This document shows, piece by piece, positions 28,101 through 41,473 of a stretch of 64,000 nt of DNA. The notes beneath the pieces were generated by a model, which was not told where the DNA came from, searched no databases, and saw nothing but the letters and a program-made list of their open reading frames with translations. How positions within the stretch are numbered: the stretch's first letter is position 1; every line of letters starts with the position of its first letter. Origin of the DNA: Maratus speciosus. Lineage: Eukaryota > Arthropoda > Arachnida > Araneae > Salticidae. Made by a program: the position numbers and the translations under genes. Where the stretch lies: NCBI GenBank assembly GCA_963932465.1, contig CAWVRF010001043.1:124001-188000 (forward strand), given 5' to 3'.

Positions 28101-28523
28101 AATCAAAGCATTGTTAGAAAATTCATCAGAAAGAGTTACTGCATATAAAACAAGCAATATTTATGAATAGAATTCCGGTGCACCGCTGAAAATTAATTTC
28201 TTAATAAATAATAAAGCGAAACCGAATATATTGTTTCAACAATCAAAGCATTGTTAGAAAATTCATCAGAAAGATTTACCGCATGTAAAACACGCAATAT
28301 TTATGAATTGAATTCCGGTGCAGGGCTGAAAATTAATTTCTTAATAAATAATAAAGCGAAACCGAATATATTGTTTCAACAATCAAAGCATTGTTAGAAA
28401 ATTCATCAGAAAGAGTTACCGCATATAAAACACGCAATATTTATGAACTGAATTCCGGTGCAGGGCTCAAAATTAATTTCTTAGTAAATAATAAAGCGAA
28501 ACCGAATATATTGTTTAAACAAT

Positions 28524-30903
28524 CAAAGCATTGTTAGAAAATTCATCAGAAAGAGTTACCGCATATAAAACACGCAGTATTTATGAATTGAATTCCGGTG
28601 CAGGGCTGAAAATTAATTTCTTAATAAATAATAAAGCGAAACCGAATATATTGTTTCAACAATCAAAGCATTGTTAGAAAATTCATCAGAAAGAGTTACC
28701 GCATATAAAACACGCAATATTTATGAATTGAATTCCGGTGCAGGGCTGAAAATTAATTTCTTAATAAATAATAAAGCGAAACCGAATATATTGTTTCAAC
28801 AATCAAAGCATTGTTAGAAAATTCATCAGAAAGATTTACCGCATATAAAACACGCAATATTTATGAATTGAATTCCGGTGCAGGGCTGAAAATTAATTTC
28901 TTAATAAATAATAAAGCAAAACAGAATATATTGTTTCAACAATCAAAGCATTGTTCGAAAATTCATCAGAAAGAGTTACCGCATATAAAACATGCAATAT
29001 TTATGAATTGAATCCCGGTGCAGGGCTCAAAATTAATTTCTTAGTAAATAATAAAGCGAAACCGAATATATTGTTTAAACAATCAAAGCATTGTTAGAAA
29101 ATTCATCAAAAAGAGTTACCGCATATAAAACACGCAATATTTATGAATTGAATTTCGGTGCACCGCTGAAAATTAATTTCTTAATAAATAATAAAGCGAA
29201 ACCGAATATATTTTTTCAACAATCAAAGTATTGTTAGAAAATTCATCAGAAAGAGTTACCGCATATAAAACACGCAATATTTATGAACTGAATTCCGGTG
29301 CAATGCTCAAAATCAATTTCTTAGTAAATAATAAAGCGAAACCGAATATATAGTTTAAACAATCAAAGCATTGTTAGAAAATTCATCAGAAAGAGTTACC
29401 GCATATAAAACACGCAATATTTATGAATTGAATTCCGGTGCAGGGCTGAAAATTAATTTCTTAATAAATAATAAAGCGAAACCGAATATATTGTTTCAAC
29501 AATCAAAGCATTGTTAGAAAATTCATCAGAAAGAGTTACCGCATATAAAACACGCAATATTTACGAATTGAATCCCGGTGCAGGGCTCAAAATTAATTTC
29601 GTAATAAATAATAAAGCGAAACCGAATATATTGTTTCAACAATCAAAGCATTGTTAGAAAATTCATCAGAAAGAGTTACCGCATATAAAACACGCAATAT
29701 TTATGAATTGAATTCCGGTGCAGGGCTGAAAATTAATTTCTTAATAAATAATAAAGCGACACCGAATATATTGTTTCAACAATCAAAGCATTGTTAGAAA
29801 ATTCATCAGAAAGAGTTACTGCATATAAAACAAGCAATATTTATGAATTGAATTCCGGTGCACCGCTGAAAATTAATTTCTTAATAAATAATAAAGCGAA
29901 ACCGAATATATTGTTTCAACAATCAAAGCATTGTTAGAAAATTCATCAGAAAGAGTTACCGCATATAAAACACGCAATATTTATGAATTGAATTCCGGTG
30001 CAGGGCTGAAAATTAATTTCTTAATAAATAATAAAGCGAAACCGAATATATTGTTTCAACAATCAAAGCATTGTTAGAAAATTCATCAGAAAGAGTTACC
30101 GCATATAAAACACGCAATATTTATGAACTGAATTCCGGTGCAGGGCTCAAAATTAATTTCTTAGTAAATAATAAAGCGAAACCGAATATATTGTTTAAAC
30201 AATCAAAGCATTGTTAGAAAATTCATCAGAAAGAGTTACCGCATATAAAACACGCAGTATTTATGAATTGAATTCCGGTGCAGGGCTGAAAATTAATTTC
30301 TTATTAAATAATAAAGCGAAACCGAATATATTGTTTCAATAATCAAAGCATTGTTAGAAAATTCATCAGAAAGAGTTACTGCATATAAAACAAGCAATAT
30401 TTATGAATTGAATTCCGGTGCACCGCTGAAAATTAATTTCTTAATAAATAATAAAGCGAAACCGAATATATTGTTTCAACAATCAAAGCATTGTTAGAAA
30501 ATTCATCAGAAAGATTTACCGCATGTAAAACACGCAATATTTATGAATTGAATTCCGGTGCAGGGCTGAAAATTAATTTCTTAATAAATAATAAAGCGAA
30601 ACCGAATATATTGTTTCAACAATCAAAGCATTGTTAGAAAATTCATCAGAAAGAGTTACCGCATATAAAACACGCAATATTTATGAACTGAATTCCGGTG
30701 CAGGGCTCAAAATTAATTTCTTAGTAAATAATAAAGCGAAACCGAATATATTGTTTAAACAATCAAAGCATTGTTAGAAAATTCATCAGAAAGAGTTACC
30801 GCATATAAAACACGCAATATTTATGAACTGAATTCCGGTGCAGGGCTCAAAATTAACTTCTTAGTAAATAATAAAGCGAAACCGAATATATTGTTTCAAC
30901 AAT
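28524..30903 (+). repeat. Partial copy of the 24-monomer unit (17 monomers, 2,380 bp)
   Basis: The order is L, near-consensus, N, O, P, Q, near-consensus, S, near-consensus, J, near-consensus, C, L, J, K, C, C' (with aattaacttc). This equals 32,164-34,543 at an offset of 3,640 bp. Private changes include TAG to TCG at 28,956, gcaatgctc near 29,300, aagcgacacc near 29,758 and tcaataatc near 30,338. At 30,904 it departs to a near-consensus monomer where the other copy has D. Confidence 0.85.
28664..28803 (+). repeat. Representative consensus monomer (140 bp)
   Basis: This copy matches the majority base at every position I compared, so it serves as the reference; monomer position 1 is the c of caaagcattg. 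It has 20 C and 21 G (29% GC) and five CpGs, at 37, 50, 73, 114 and 120. An EcoRI site (GAATTC) lies at 67-72 and an SspI site (AATATT) at 53-58. EcoRI is lost in copies reading gaatttcgg or gaatcccgg, so a digest should give a 140-bp ladder with multimers. Positions 127-140 (attgtttcaacaat) form an inverted repeat with 6-bp arms. The AACAAT arm (135-140) can also pair with ATTGTT at 7-12 of the next monomer. Common variants cluster at 2-7, 24-33, 37, 50-56, 70-82, 85, 97-103, 114-121 and 134. Confidence 0.95.
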
Positions 30904-32163
30904 CAAAGCATTGTTAGAAAATTCATCAGAAAGAGTTACCGCATATAAAACACGCAATATTTATGAATTGAATTCCGGTGCAGGGCTGAAAATTAATTTC
31001 TTAATAAATAATAAAGCGAAACCGAATATATTGTTTCAACAATCAAAGCATTGTTAGAAAATTCATCAGAAAGAGTTACTGCATATAAAACAAGCAATAT
31101 TTATGAATTGAATTCCGGTGCAGGGCTGAAAATTAATTTCTTGATAAATAATAAAGCGAAACCGAATATATTGTTTCAACAATCAAAGCATTGTTAGAAA
31201 ATTCATCAGAAAGAGTTACCGCATATAAAACACGCAATATTTATGAATTGAATTCCGGTGCAGGGCTGAAAATTAATTTTTTAATAAATAATAAAGCGAA
31301 ACCGAATATATTGTTTCAACAATCAAAGCATTGTTAGAAAATTCATCAGAAAGAGTTACCGCATATAAAACACGCAATATTTATGAATTGAATTCCGGTA
31401 CAGGGCTGAAAATTAATTTCTTAATAAATAATAAAGCGAAACCGAATATATTGTTTCAACAATCAGAGCATTGTTAGAAAATTCATCAGAAAGAGTTACC
31501 GCATATAAAACACGCAATATTTATGAATTGAATTCCGGTGCAGGGCTGAAAATTAATTTCTTGATAAATAATAAAGCGAAACCGAATATATTGTTTCAAC
31601 AATCAAAGCATTGTTAGAAAATTCATCAGAAAGAGTTACCGCATATAAAACACGCAATATTTATGAATTGAATTCCGGTGCAGGGCTGAAAATTAATTTC
31701 TTAATAAATAATAAAGCGAAACCGAATATATTGTTTCAACAATCAAAGCATTGTTAGAAAATTCATCAGAAAGAGTTACTGCATATAAAACAAGCAATAT
31801 TTATGAATTGAATTCCGGTGCACCGCTGAAAATTAATTTCTTAATAAATAATAAAGCGAAACCGAATATATTGTTTCAACAATCAAAGCATTGTTAGAAA
31901 ATTCATCAGAAAGATTTACCGCATGTAAAACACGCAATATTTATGAATTGAATTCCGGTGCAGGGCTGAAAATTAATTTCTTAATAAATAATAAAGCGAA
32001 ACCGAATATATTGTTTCAACAATCAAAGCATTGTTAGAAAATTCATCAGAAAGAGTTACCGCATATAAAACACGCAATATTTATGAACTGAATTCCGGTG
32101 CAGGGCTCAAAATTAATTTCTTAGTAAATAATAAAGCGAAACCGAATATATTGTTTAAACAAT

Positions 32164-35100
32164 CAAAGCATTGTTAGAAAATTCATCAGAAAGAGTTACC
32201 GCATATAAAACACGCAGTATTTATGAATTGAATTCCGGTGCAGGGCTGAAAATTAATTTCTTAATAAATAATAAAGCGAAACCGAATATATTGTTTCAAC
32301 AATCAAAGCATTGTTAGAAAATTCATCAGAAAGAGTTACCGCATATAAAACACGCAATATTTATGAATTGAATTCCGGTGCAGGGCTGAAAATTAATTTC
32401 TTAATAAATAATAAAGCGAAACCGAATATATTGTTTCAACAATCAAAGCATTGTTAGAAAATTCATCAGAAAGATTTACCGCATATAAAACACGCAATAT
32501 TTATGAATTGAATTCCGGTGCAGGGCTGAAAATTAATTTCTTAATAAATAATAAAGCAAAACAGAATATATTGTTTCAACAATCAAAGCATTGTTAGAAA
32601 ATTCATCAGAAAGAGTTACCGCATATAAAACATGCAATATTTATGAATTGAATCCCGGTGCAGGGCTCAAAATTAATTTCTTAGTAAATAATAAAGCGAA
32701 ACCGAATATATTGTTTAAACAATCAAAGCATTGTTAGAAAATTCATCAAAAAGAGTTACCGCATATAAAACACGCAATATTTATGAATTGAATTTCGGTG
32801 CACCGCTGAAAATTAATTTCTTAATAAATAATAAAGCGAAACCGAATATATTTTTTCAACAATCAAAGTATTGTTAGAAAATTCATCAGAAAGAGTTACC
32901 GCATATAAAACACGCAATATTTATGAACTGAATTCCGGTGCAGGGCTCAAAATCAATTTCTTAGTAAATAATAAAGCGAAACCGAATATATAGTTTAAAC
33001 AATCAAAGCATTGTTAGAAAATTCATCAGAAAGAGTTACCGCATATAAAACACGCAATATTTATGAATTGAATTCCGGTGCAGGGCTGAAAATTAATTTC
33101 TTAATAAATAATAAAGCGAAACCGAATATATTGTTTCAACAATCAAAGCATTGTTAGAAAATTCATCAGAAAGAGTTACCGCATATAAAACACGCAATAT
33201 TTACGAATTGAATCCCGGTGCAGGGCTCAAAATTAATTTCGTAATAAATAATAAAGCGAAACCGAATATATTGTTTCAACAATCAAAGCATTGTTAGAAA
33301 ATTCATCAGAAAGAGTTACCGCATATAAAACACGCAATATTTATGAATTGAATTCCGGTGCAGGGCTGAAAATTAATTTCTTAATAAATAATAAAGCGAA
33401 ACCGAATATATTGTTTCAACAATCAAAGCATTGTTAGAAAATTCATCAGAAAGAGTTACTGCATATAAAACAAGCAATATTTATGAATTGAATACCGGTG
33501 CACCGCTGAAAATTAATTTCTTAATAAATAATAAAGCGAAACCGAATATATTGTTTCAACAATCAAAGCATTGTTAGAAAATTCATCAGAAAGAGTTACC
33601 GCATATAAAACACGCAATATTTATGAATTGAATTCCGGTGCAGGGCTGAAAATTAATTTCTTAATAAATAATAAAGCGAAACCGAATATATTGTTTCAAC
33701 AATCAAAGCATTGTTAGAAAATTCATCAGAAAGAGTTACCGCATATAAAACACGCAATATTTATGAACTGAATTCCGGTGCAGGGCTCAAAATTAATTTC
33801 TTAGTAAATAATAAAGCGAAACCGAATATATTGTTTAAACAATCAAAGCATTGTTAGAAAATTCATCAGAAAGAGTTACCGCATATAAAACACGCAGTAT
33901 TTATGAATTGAATTCCGGTGCAGGGCTGAAAATTAATTTCTTAATAAATAATAAAGCGAAACCGAATATATTGTTTCAACAATCAAAGCATTGTTAGAAA
34001 ATTCATCAGAAAGAGTTACTGCATATAAAACAAGCAATATTTATGAATTGAATTCCGGTGCACCGCTGAAAATTAATTTCTTAATAAATAATAAAGCGAA
34101 ACCGAATATATTGTTTCAACAATCAAAGCATTGTTAGAAAATTCATCAGAAAGATTTACCGCATGTAAAACACGCAATATTTATGAATTGAATTCCGGTG
34201 CAGGGCTGAAAATTAATTTCTTAATAAATAATAAAGCGAAACCGAATATATTGTTTCAACAATCAAAGCATTGTTAGAAAATTCATCAGAAAGAGTTACC
34301 GCATATAAAACACGCAATATTTATGAACTGAATTCCGGTGCAGGGCTCAAAATTAATTTCTTAGTAAATAATAAAGCGAAACCGAATATATTGTTTAAAC
34401 AATCAAAGCATTGTTAGAAAATTCATCAGAAAGAGTTACCGCATATAAAACACGCAATATTTATGAACTGAATTCCGGTGCAGGGCTCAAAATTAACTTC
34501 TTAGTAAATAATAAAGCGAAACCGAATATATTGTTTCAACAATCAAAGCATTGTTAGAAAATTCATCAGAAAGAGTTACCGCATATAAAACACGCAATAT
34601 TTATGAATTGAATTTCGGTGCACCGCTGAAAATTAATTTCTTAATAAATAATAAAGCGAAACCGAATATATTGTTTCAACAATCAAAGTATTGTTAGAAA
34701 ATTCATCAAAAAGAGTTACCGCATATAAAACACGCAAAATTTATGAATTGAATTCCGGTGCAGGGCTGAAAATTAATTTCTTAATAAATAATAAAGCGAA
34801 ACCGAATATATTGTTTCAACAATCATAGCATTGTTAGAAAATTCATCACAAAGAGTTACCGCATATAAAACACGCAATATTTATGAATTGAATCCCGGTG
34901 CAGGGCTCAAAATTAATTTCGTATTAAATAATAAAGCGAAACCGAATATATTGTTTCAACAATCAAAGCATTGTTAGAAAATTCATCAGAAAGAGTTACC
35001 GCATAGAAAACACGCAATATTTATGAATTGAATTTCGGTGCAGGGCTCAAAATTAATTTCGTATTAAATAATAAAGCGAAACCGAATATATTGTTTCAAC

Positions 35101-35523
35101 AATCAAAGCATTGTTAGAAAATTCATCAGAAAGAGTTACCGCATATAAAACACGCAATATTTATGAATTGAATTTCGGTGCACCGCTGAAAATTAATTTC
35201 TTAATAAATAATAAAGCGAAACCGAATATATTGTTTCAACAATCAAAGTATTGTTAGAAAATTCATCTGAAAGAGTTACCGCATATAAAACACGCAAAAT
35301 TTATGAATTGAATTCCGGTGCAGGGCTGAAAATTAATTTCTTAATAAATAATAAAGCGAAACCGAATATATTGTTTCAACATTCATAGCATTGTTAGAAA
35401 ATTCATCACAAAGAGTTACCGCATATAAAACACGCAATATTTATGAACTGAATTCCGGTGCAGGGCTCAAAATTAATTTCTTAGTAAATAATAAAGCGAA
35501 ACCGAATATATTGTTTAAACAAT
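32164..35523 (+). repeat. 24-monomer HOR unit of 3,360 bp, copy 1
   Basis: The unit runs from an L monomer (cagtattta) to just before the next such L at 35,524. Its order is L, consensus, N, O, P, Q, consensus, S, consensus, J, consensus, C, L, J, K, C, C', D, E (atcaaaaag), F' (cccgg, cgtatta), a gcatagaaaa monomer, D, E (atctgaaag), F. The gcatagaaaa variant at 35,001 recurs at 38,361. A private change aataccgg lies near 33,493. L-to-L spacing inside the unit is 1,680 bp, so it contains a 12-monomer sub-period. Confidence 0.9.
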
Positions 35524-38500
35524 CAAAGCATTGTTAGAAAATTCATCAGAAAGAGTTACCGCATATAAAACACGCAGTATTTATGAATTGAATTCCGGTG
35601 CAGGGCTGAAAATTAATTTCTTAATAAATAATAAAGCGAAACCGAATATATTGTTTCAACAATCAAAGCATTGTTAGAAAATTCATCAGAAAGAGTTACC
35701 GCATATAAAACACGCAATATTTATGAATTGAATTCCGGTGCAGGGCTGAAAATTAATTTCTTAATAAATAATAAAGCGAAACCGAATATATTGTTTCAAC
35801 AATCAAAGCATTGTTAGAAAATTCATCAGAAAGATTTACCGCATATAAAACACGCAATATTTATGAATTGAATTCCGGTGCAGGGCTGAAAATTAATTTC
35901 TTAATAAATAATAAAGCAAAACAGAATATATTGTTTCAACAATCAAAGCATTGTTAGAAAATTCATCAGAAAGAGTTACCGCATATAAAACATGCAATAT
36001 TTATGAATTGAATCCCGGTGCAGGGCTCAAAATTAATTTCTTAGTAAATAATAAAGCGAAACCGAATATATTGTTTAAACAATCAAAGCATTGTTAGAAA
36101 ATTCATCAAAAAGAGTTACCGCATATAAAACACGCAATATTTATGAATTGAATTTCGGTGCACCGCTGAAAATTAATTTCTTAATAAATAATAAAGCGAA
36201 ACCGAATATATTTTTTCAACAATCAAAGTATTGTTAGAAAATTCATCAGAAAGAGTTACCGCATATAAAACACGCAATATTTATGAACTGAATTCCGGTG
36301 CATGGCTCAAAATCAATTTCTTAGTAAATAATAAAGCGAAACCGAATATATAGTTTAAACAATCAAAGCATTGTTAGAAAATTCATCAGAAAGAGTTACC
36401 GCATATAAAACACGCAATATTTATGAATTGAATTCCGGTGCAGGGCTGAAAATTAATTTCTTAATAAATAATAAAGCGAAACCGAATATATTGTTTCAAC
36501 AATCAAAGCATTGTTAGAAAATTCATCAGAAAGAGTTACCGCATATAAAACACGCAATATTTACGAATTGAATCCCGGTGCAGGGCTCAAAATTAATTTC
36601 GTAATAAATAATAAAGCGAAACCGAATATATTGTTTCAACAATCAAAGCATTGTTAGAAAATTCATCAGAAAGAGTTACCGCATATAAAACACGCAATAT
36701 TTATGAATTGAATTCCGGTGCAGGGCTGAAAATTAATTTCTTAATAAATAATAAAGCGAAACCGAATATATTGTTTCAACAATCAAAGCATTGTTAGAAA
36801 ATTCATCAGAAAGAGTTACTGCATATAAAACAAGCAATATTTATGAATTGAATTCCGGTGCACCGCTGAAAATTAATTTCTTAATAAATAATAAAGCGAA
36901 ACCGAATATATTGTTTCAACAATCAAAGCATTGTTAGAAAATTCATCAGAAAGAGTTACCGCATATAAAACACGCAATATTTATGAATTGAATTCCGGTG
37001 CAGGGCTGAAAATTAATTTCTTAATAAATAATAAAGCGAAACCGAATATATTGTTTCAACAATCAAAGCATTGTTAGAAAATTCATCAGAAAGAGTTACC
37101 GCATATAAAACACGCAATATTTATGAACTGAATTCCGGTGCAGGGCTCAAAATTAATTTCTTAGTAAATAATAAAGCGAAACCGAATATATTGTTTAAAC
37201 AATCAAAGCATTGTTAGAAAATTCATCAGAAAGAGTTACCGCATATAAAACACGCAGTATTTATGAATTGAATTCCGGTGCAGGGCTGAAAATTAATTTC
37301 TTAATAAATAATAAAGCGAAACCGAATATATTGTTTCAACAATCAAAGCATTGTTAGAAAATTCATCAGAAAGAGTTACTGCATATAAAACAAGCAATAT
37401 TTATGAATTGAATTCCGGTGCACCGCTGAAAATTAATTTCTTAATAAATAATAAAGCGAAACCGAATATATTGTTTCAACAATCAAAGCATTGTTAGAAA
37501 ATTCATCAGAAAGATTTACCGCATGTAAAACACGCAATATTTATGAATTGAATTCCGGTGCAGGGCTGAAAATTAATTTCTTAATAAATAATAAAGCGAA
37601 ACCGAATATATTGTTTCAACAATCAAAGCATTGTTAGAAAATTCATCAGAAAGAGTTACCGCATATAAAACACGCAATATTTATGAACTGAATTCCGGTG
37701 CAGGGCTCAAAATTAATTTCTTAGTAAATAATAAAGCGAAACCGAATATATTGTTTAAACAATCAAAGCATTGTTAGAAAATTCATCAGAAAGAGTTACC
37801 GCATATAAAACACGCAATATTTATGAACTGAATTCCGGTGCAGGGCTCAAAATTAACTTCTTAGTAAATAATAAAGCGAAACCGAATATATTGTTTCAAC
37901 AATCAAAGCATTGTTAGAAAATTCATCAGAAAGAGTTACCGCATATAAAACACGCAATATTTATGAATTGAATTTCGGTGCACCGCTGAAAATTAATTTC
38001 TTAATAAATAATAAAGCGAAACCGAATATATTGTTTCAACAATCAAAGTATTGTTAGAAAATTCATCAAAAAGAGTTACCGCATATAAAACACGCAAAAT
38101 TTATGAATTGAATTCCGGTGCAGGGCTGAAAATTAATTTCTTAATAAATAATAAAGCGAAACCGAATATATTGTTTCAACAATCATAGCATTGTTAGAAA
38201 ATTCATCACAAAGAGTTACCGCATATAAAACACGCAATATTTATGAATTGAATCCCGGTGCAGGGCTCAAAATTAATTTCGTATTAAATAATAAAGCGAA
38301 ACCGAATATATTGTTTCAACAATCAAAGCATTGTTAGAAAATTCATCAGAAAGAGTTACCGCATAGAAAACACGCAATATTTATGAATTGAATTTCGGTG
38401 CAGGGCTCAAAATTAATTTCGTATTAAATAATAAAGCGAAACCGAATATATTGTTTCAACAATCAAAGCATTGTTAGAAAATTCATCAGAAAGAGTTACC

Positions 38501-38883
38501 GCATATAAAACACGCAATATTTATGAATTGAATTTCGGTGCACCGCTGAAAATTAATTTCTTAATAAATAATAAAGCGAAACCGAATATATTGTTTCAAC
38601 AATCAAAGTATTGTTAGAAAATTCATCTGAAAGAGTTACCGCATATAAAACACGCAAAATTTATGAATTGAATTCCGGTGCAGGGCTGAAAATTAATTTC
38701 TTAATAAATAATAAAGCGAAACCGAATATATTGTTTCAACATTCATAGCATTGTTAGAAAATTCATCACAAAGAGTTACCGCATATAAAACACGCAATAT
38801 TTATGAATTGAATTCCGGTGCAGGGCTGAAAATTAATTTCTTAATAAATAATAAAGCGAAACTGAATATATTGTTTCAACAAT
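35524..38883 (+). repeat. 24-monomer HOR unit of 3,360 bp, copy 2
   Basis: It directly follows copy 1 and matches it monomer by monomer. Differences seen are gcatggctc near 36,301 (gcagggctc in copy 1) and the last monomer: here it ends gaattg, ctgaaaa, aaactg and gtttcaac, while copy 1 ends gaactg, ctcaaaa, cttagta and gtttaaac. The unequal exchange therefore probably fell within that F monomer. The array continues with G at 38,884. Confidence 0.9.
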
Positions 38884-39835
38884 CAAAGCATTGTTAGAAA
38901 ATTCATCAGAAAGAGTTACCGCATATAAAACACGCAATATTTATGAATTGAATTCCGGTACAGGGCTGAAAATTAATTTCTTAATAAATAATAAAGCGAA
39001 ACCGAATATATTGTTTCAACAATCAGAGCATTGTTAGAAAATTCATCAGAAAGAGTTACCGCATATAAAACACGCAATATTTATGAATTGAATTCCGGTG
39101 CAGGGCTGAAAATTAATTTCTTGATAAATAATAAAGCGAAACCGAATATATTGTTTCAACAATCAAAGCATTGTTAGAAAATTCATCAGAAAGAGTTACC
39201 GCATATAAAACACGCAATATTTATGAATTGAATTCCGGTGCAGGGCTGAAAATTCATTTCTTAATAAATAATAAAGCGAAACCGAATATATTGTTTCAAC
39301 AATCAAAGCATTGTTAGAAAATTCATCAGAAAGAGTTACTGCATATAAAACACGCAATATTTATGAATTGAATTCCGGTGCACCGCTGAAAATTAATTTC
39401 TTAATAAATAATAAAGCGAAACCGAATATATTGTTTCAACAATCAAAGCATTGTTAGAAAATTCATCAGAAAGATTTACCGCATGTAAAACACGCAATAT
39501 TTATGAATTGAATTCCGGTGCAGGGCTGAAAATTAATTTCTTAATAAATAATAAAGCGAAACCGAATATATTGTTTCAACAATCAAAGCATTGTTAGAAA
39601 ATTCATCAGAAAGAGTTACCGCATATAAAACACGCAATATTTATGAACTGAATTCCGGTGCAGGGCTCAAAATTAATTTCTTAGTAAATAATAAAGCGAA
39701 ACCGAATATATTGTTTAAACAATCAAAGCATTGTTAGAAAATTCATCAGAAAGAGTTACCGCATATAAAACACGCAATATTTATGAATTGAATTTCGGTG
39801 CACCGCTGAAAATTAATTTCTTAATAAATAATAAA

Positions 39836-39854
39836 GCGAAATCGTACGTTTCGC
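39836..39854 (+). other. Deletion junction with hairpin-forming insert, copy 1
   Basis: D-monomer sequence stops at monomer position 118 and E-monomer sequence resumes at position 50. The intervening 71 bp are replaced by 10 bp (tcgtacgttt), a net loss of 61 bp. The result is a GCGAAA / TTTCGC inverted repeat with 6-bp arms around the 7-bp loop TCGTACG. The insert creates a BsiWI site (CGTACG) found only at these four junctions in the window. Confidence 0.95.
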
Positions 39855-41454
39855 AAAATTTATGAATTGAATTCCGGTGCAGGGCTGAAAATTAATTTCT
39901 TAATAAATAATAAAGCGAAACCGAATATATTGTTTCAACCTTCATAGCATTGTTAGAAAATTCATCACAAAGAGTTACCGCATATAAAACACGCAATATT
40001 TATGAACTGAATTCCGGTGCAGGGCTGAAAATTAATTTCTTAATAAATAATAAAGCGAAACCGAATATATTGTTTCAACAATCAAAGCATTGTTAGAAAA
40101 TTCATCAGAAAGAGTTACCGCATATAAAACACGCAATATTTATGAATTGAATTCCGGTACAGGGCTGAAAATTAATTTCTTAATAAATAATAAAGCGAAA
40201 CCGAATATATTGTTTCAACAATCAGAGCATTGTTAGAAAATTCATCAGAAAGAGTTACCGCATATAAAACACGCAATATTTATGAATTGAATTCCGGTGC
40301 AGGGCTGAAAATTAATTTCTTGATAAATAATAAAGCGAAACCGAATATATTGTTTCAACAATCAAAGCATTGTTAGAAAATTCATCAGAAAGAGTTACCG
40401 CATATAAAACACGCAATATTTATGAATTGAATTCCGGTGCAGGGCTGAAAATTAATTTCTTAATAAATAATAAAGCGAAACCGAATATATTGTTTCAACA
40501 ATCAAAGCATTGTTAGAAAATTCATCAGAAAGAGTTACTGCATATAAAACAAGCAATATTTATGAATTGAATTCCGGTGCACCGCTGAAAATTAATTTCT
40601 TAATAAATAATAAAGCGAAACCGAATATATTGTTTCAACAATCAAAGCATTGTTAGAAAATTCATCAGAAAGAGTTACCGCATATAAAACACGCAATATT
40701 TATGAATTGAATTCCTGTGCAGGGCTGAAAATTCATTTCTTAATAAATAATAAAGCGAAACCGAATATATTGTTTCAACAATCAAAGCATTGTTAGAAAA
40801 TTCATCAGAAAGAGTTACTGCATATAAAACACGCAATATTTATGAATTGAATTCCGGTGCACCGCTGAAAATTAATTTCTTAATAAATAATAAAGCGAAA
40901 CCGAATATATTGTTTCAACAATCAAAGCATTGTTAGAAAATTCATCAGAAAGATTTACCGCATGTAAAACACGCAATATTTATGAATTGAATTCCGGTGC
41001 AGGGCTGAAAATTAATTTCTTAATAAATAATAAAGCGAAACCGAATATATTGTTTCAACAATCAAAGCATTGTTAGAAAATTCATCAGAAAGAGTTACCG
41101 CATATAAAACACGCAATATTTATGAACTGAATTCCGGTGCAGGGCTCAAAATTAATTTCTTAGTAAATAATAAAGCGAAACCGAATATATTGTTTCAACA
41201 ATCAAAGCATTGTTAGAAAATTCATCAGAAAGAGTTACCGCATATAAAACACGCAATATTTATGAACTGAATTCCGGTGCAGGGCTCAAAATTAATTTCT
41301 TAGTAAATAATAAAGCGAAACCGAATATATTGTTTAAACAATCAAAGCATTGTTAGAAAATTCATCAGAAAGAGTTACCGCATATAAAACACGCAATATT
41401 TATGAATTGAATTTCGGTGCACCGCTGAAAATTAATTTCTTAATAAATAATAAA

Positions 41455-41473
41455 GCGAAATCGTACGTTTCGC
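41455..41473 (+). other. Deletion junction with hairpin-forming insert, copy 2
   Basis: It is identical to the junction at 39,836 and 1,619 bp downstream (12 x 140 minus 61). The intervening unit has an extra C-like monomer (ending gtttcaaca) compared with the next interval, which is 1,479 bp. Confidence 0.95.

Noticed and set aside
28811..29011. 66-codon open frame inside the satellite as a gene
   Set aside because: It starts at TTG, lies wholly within two repeat monomers, and exists only because one monomer has TCG in place of the usual TAG. The other 440 or so periods lack it.
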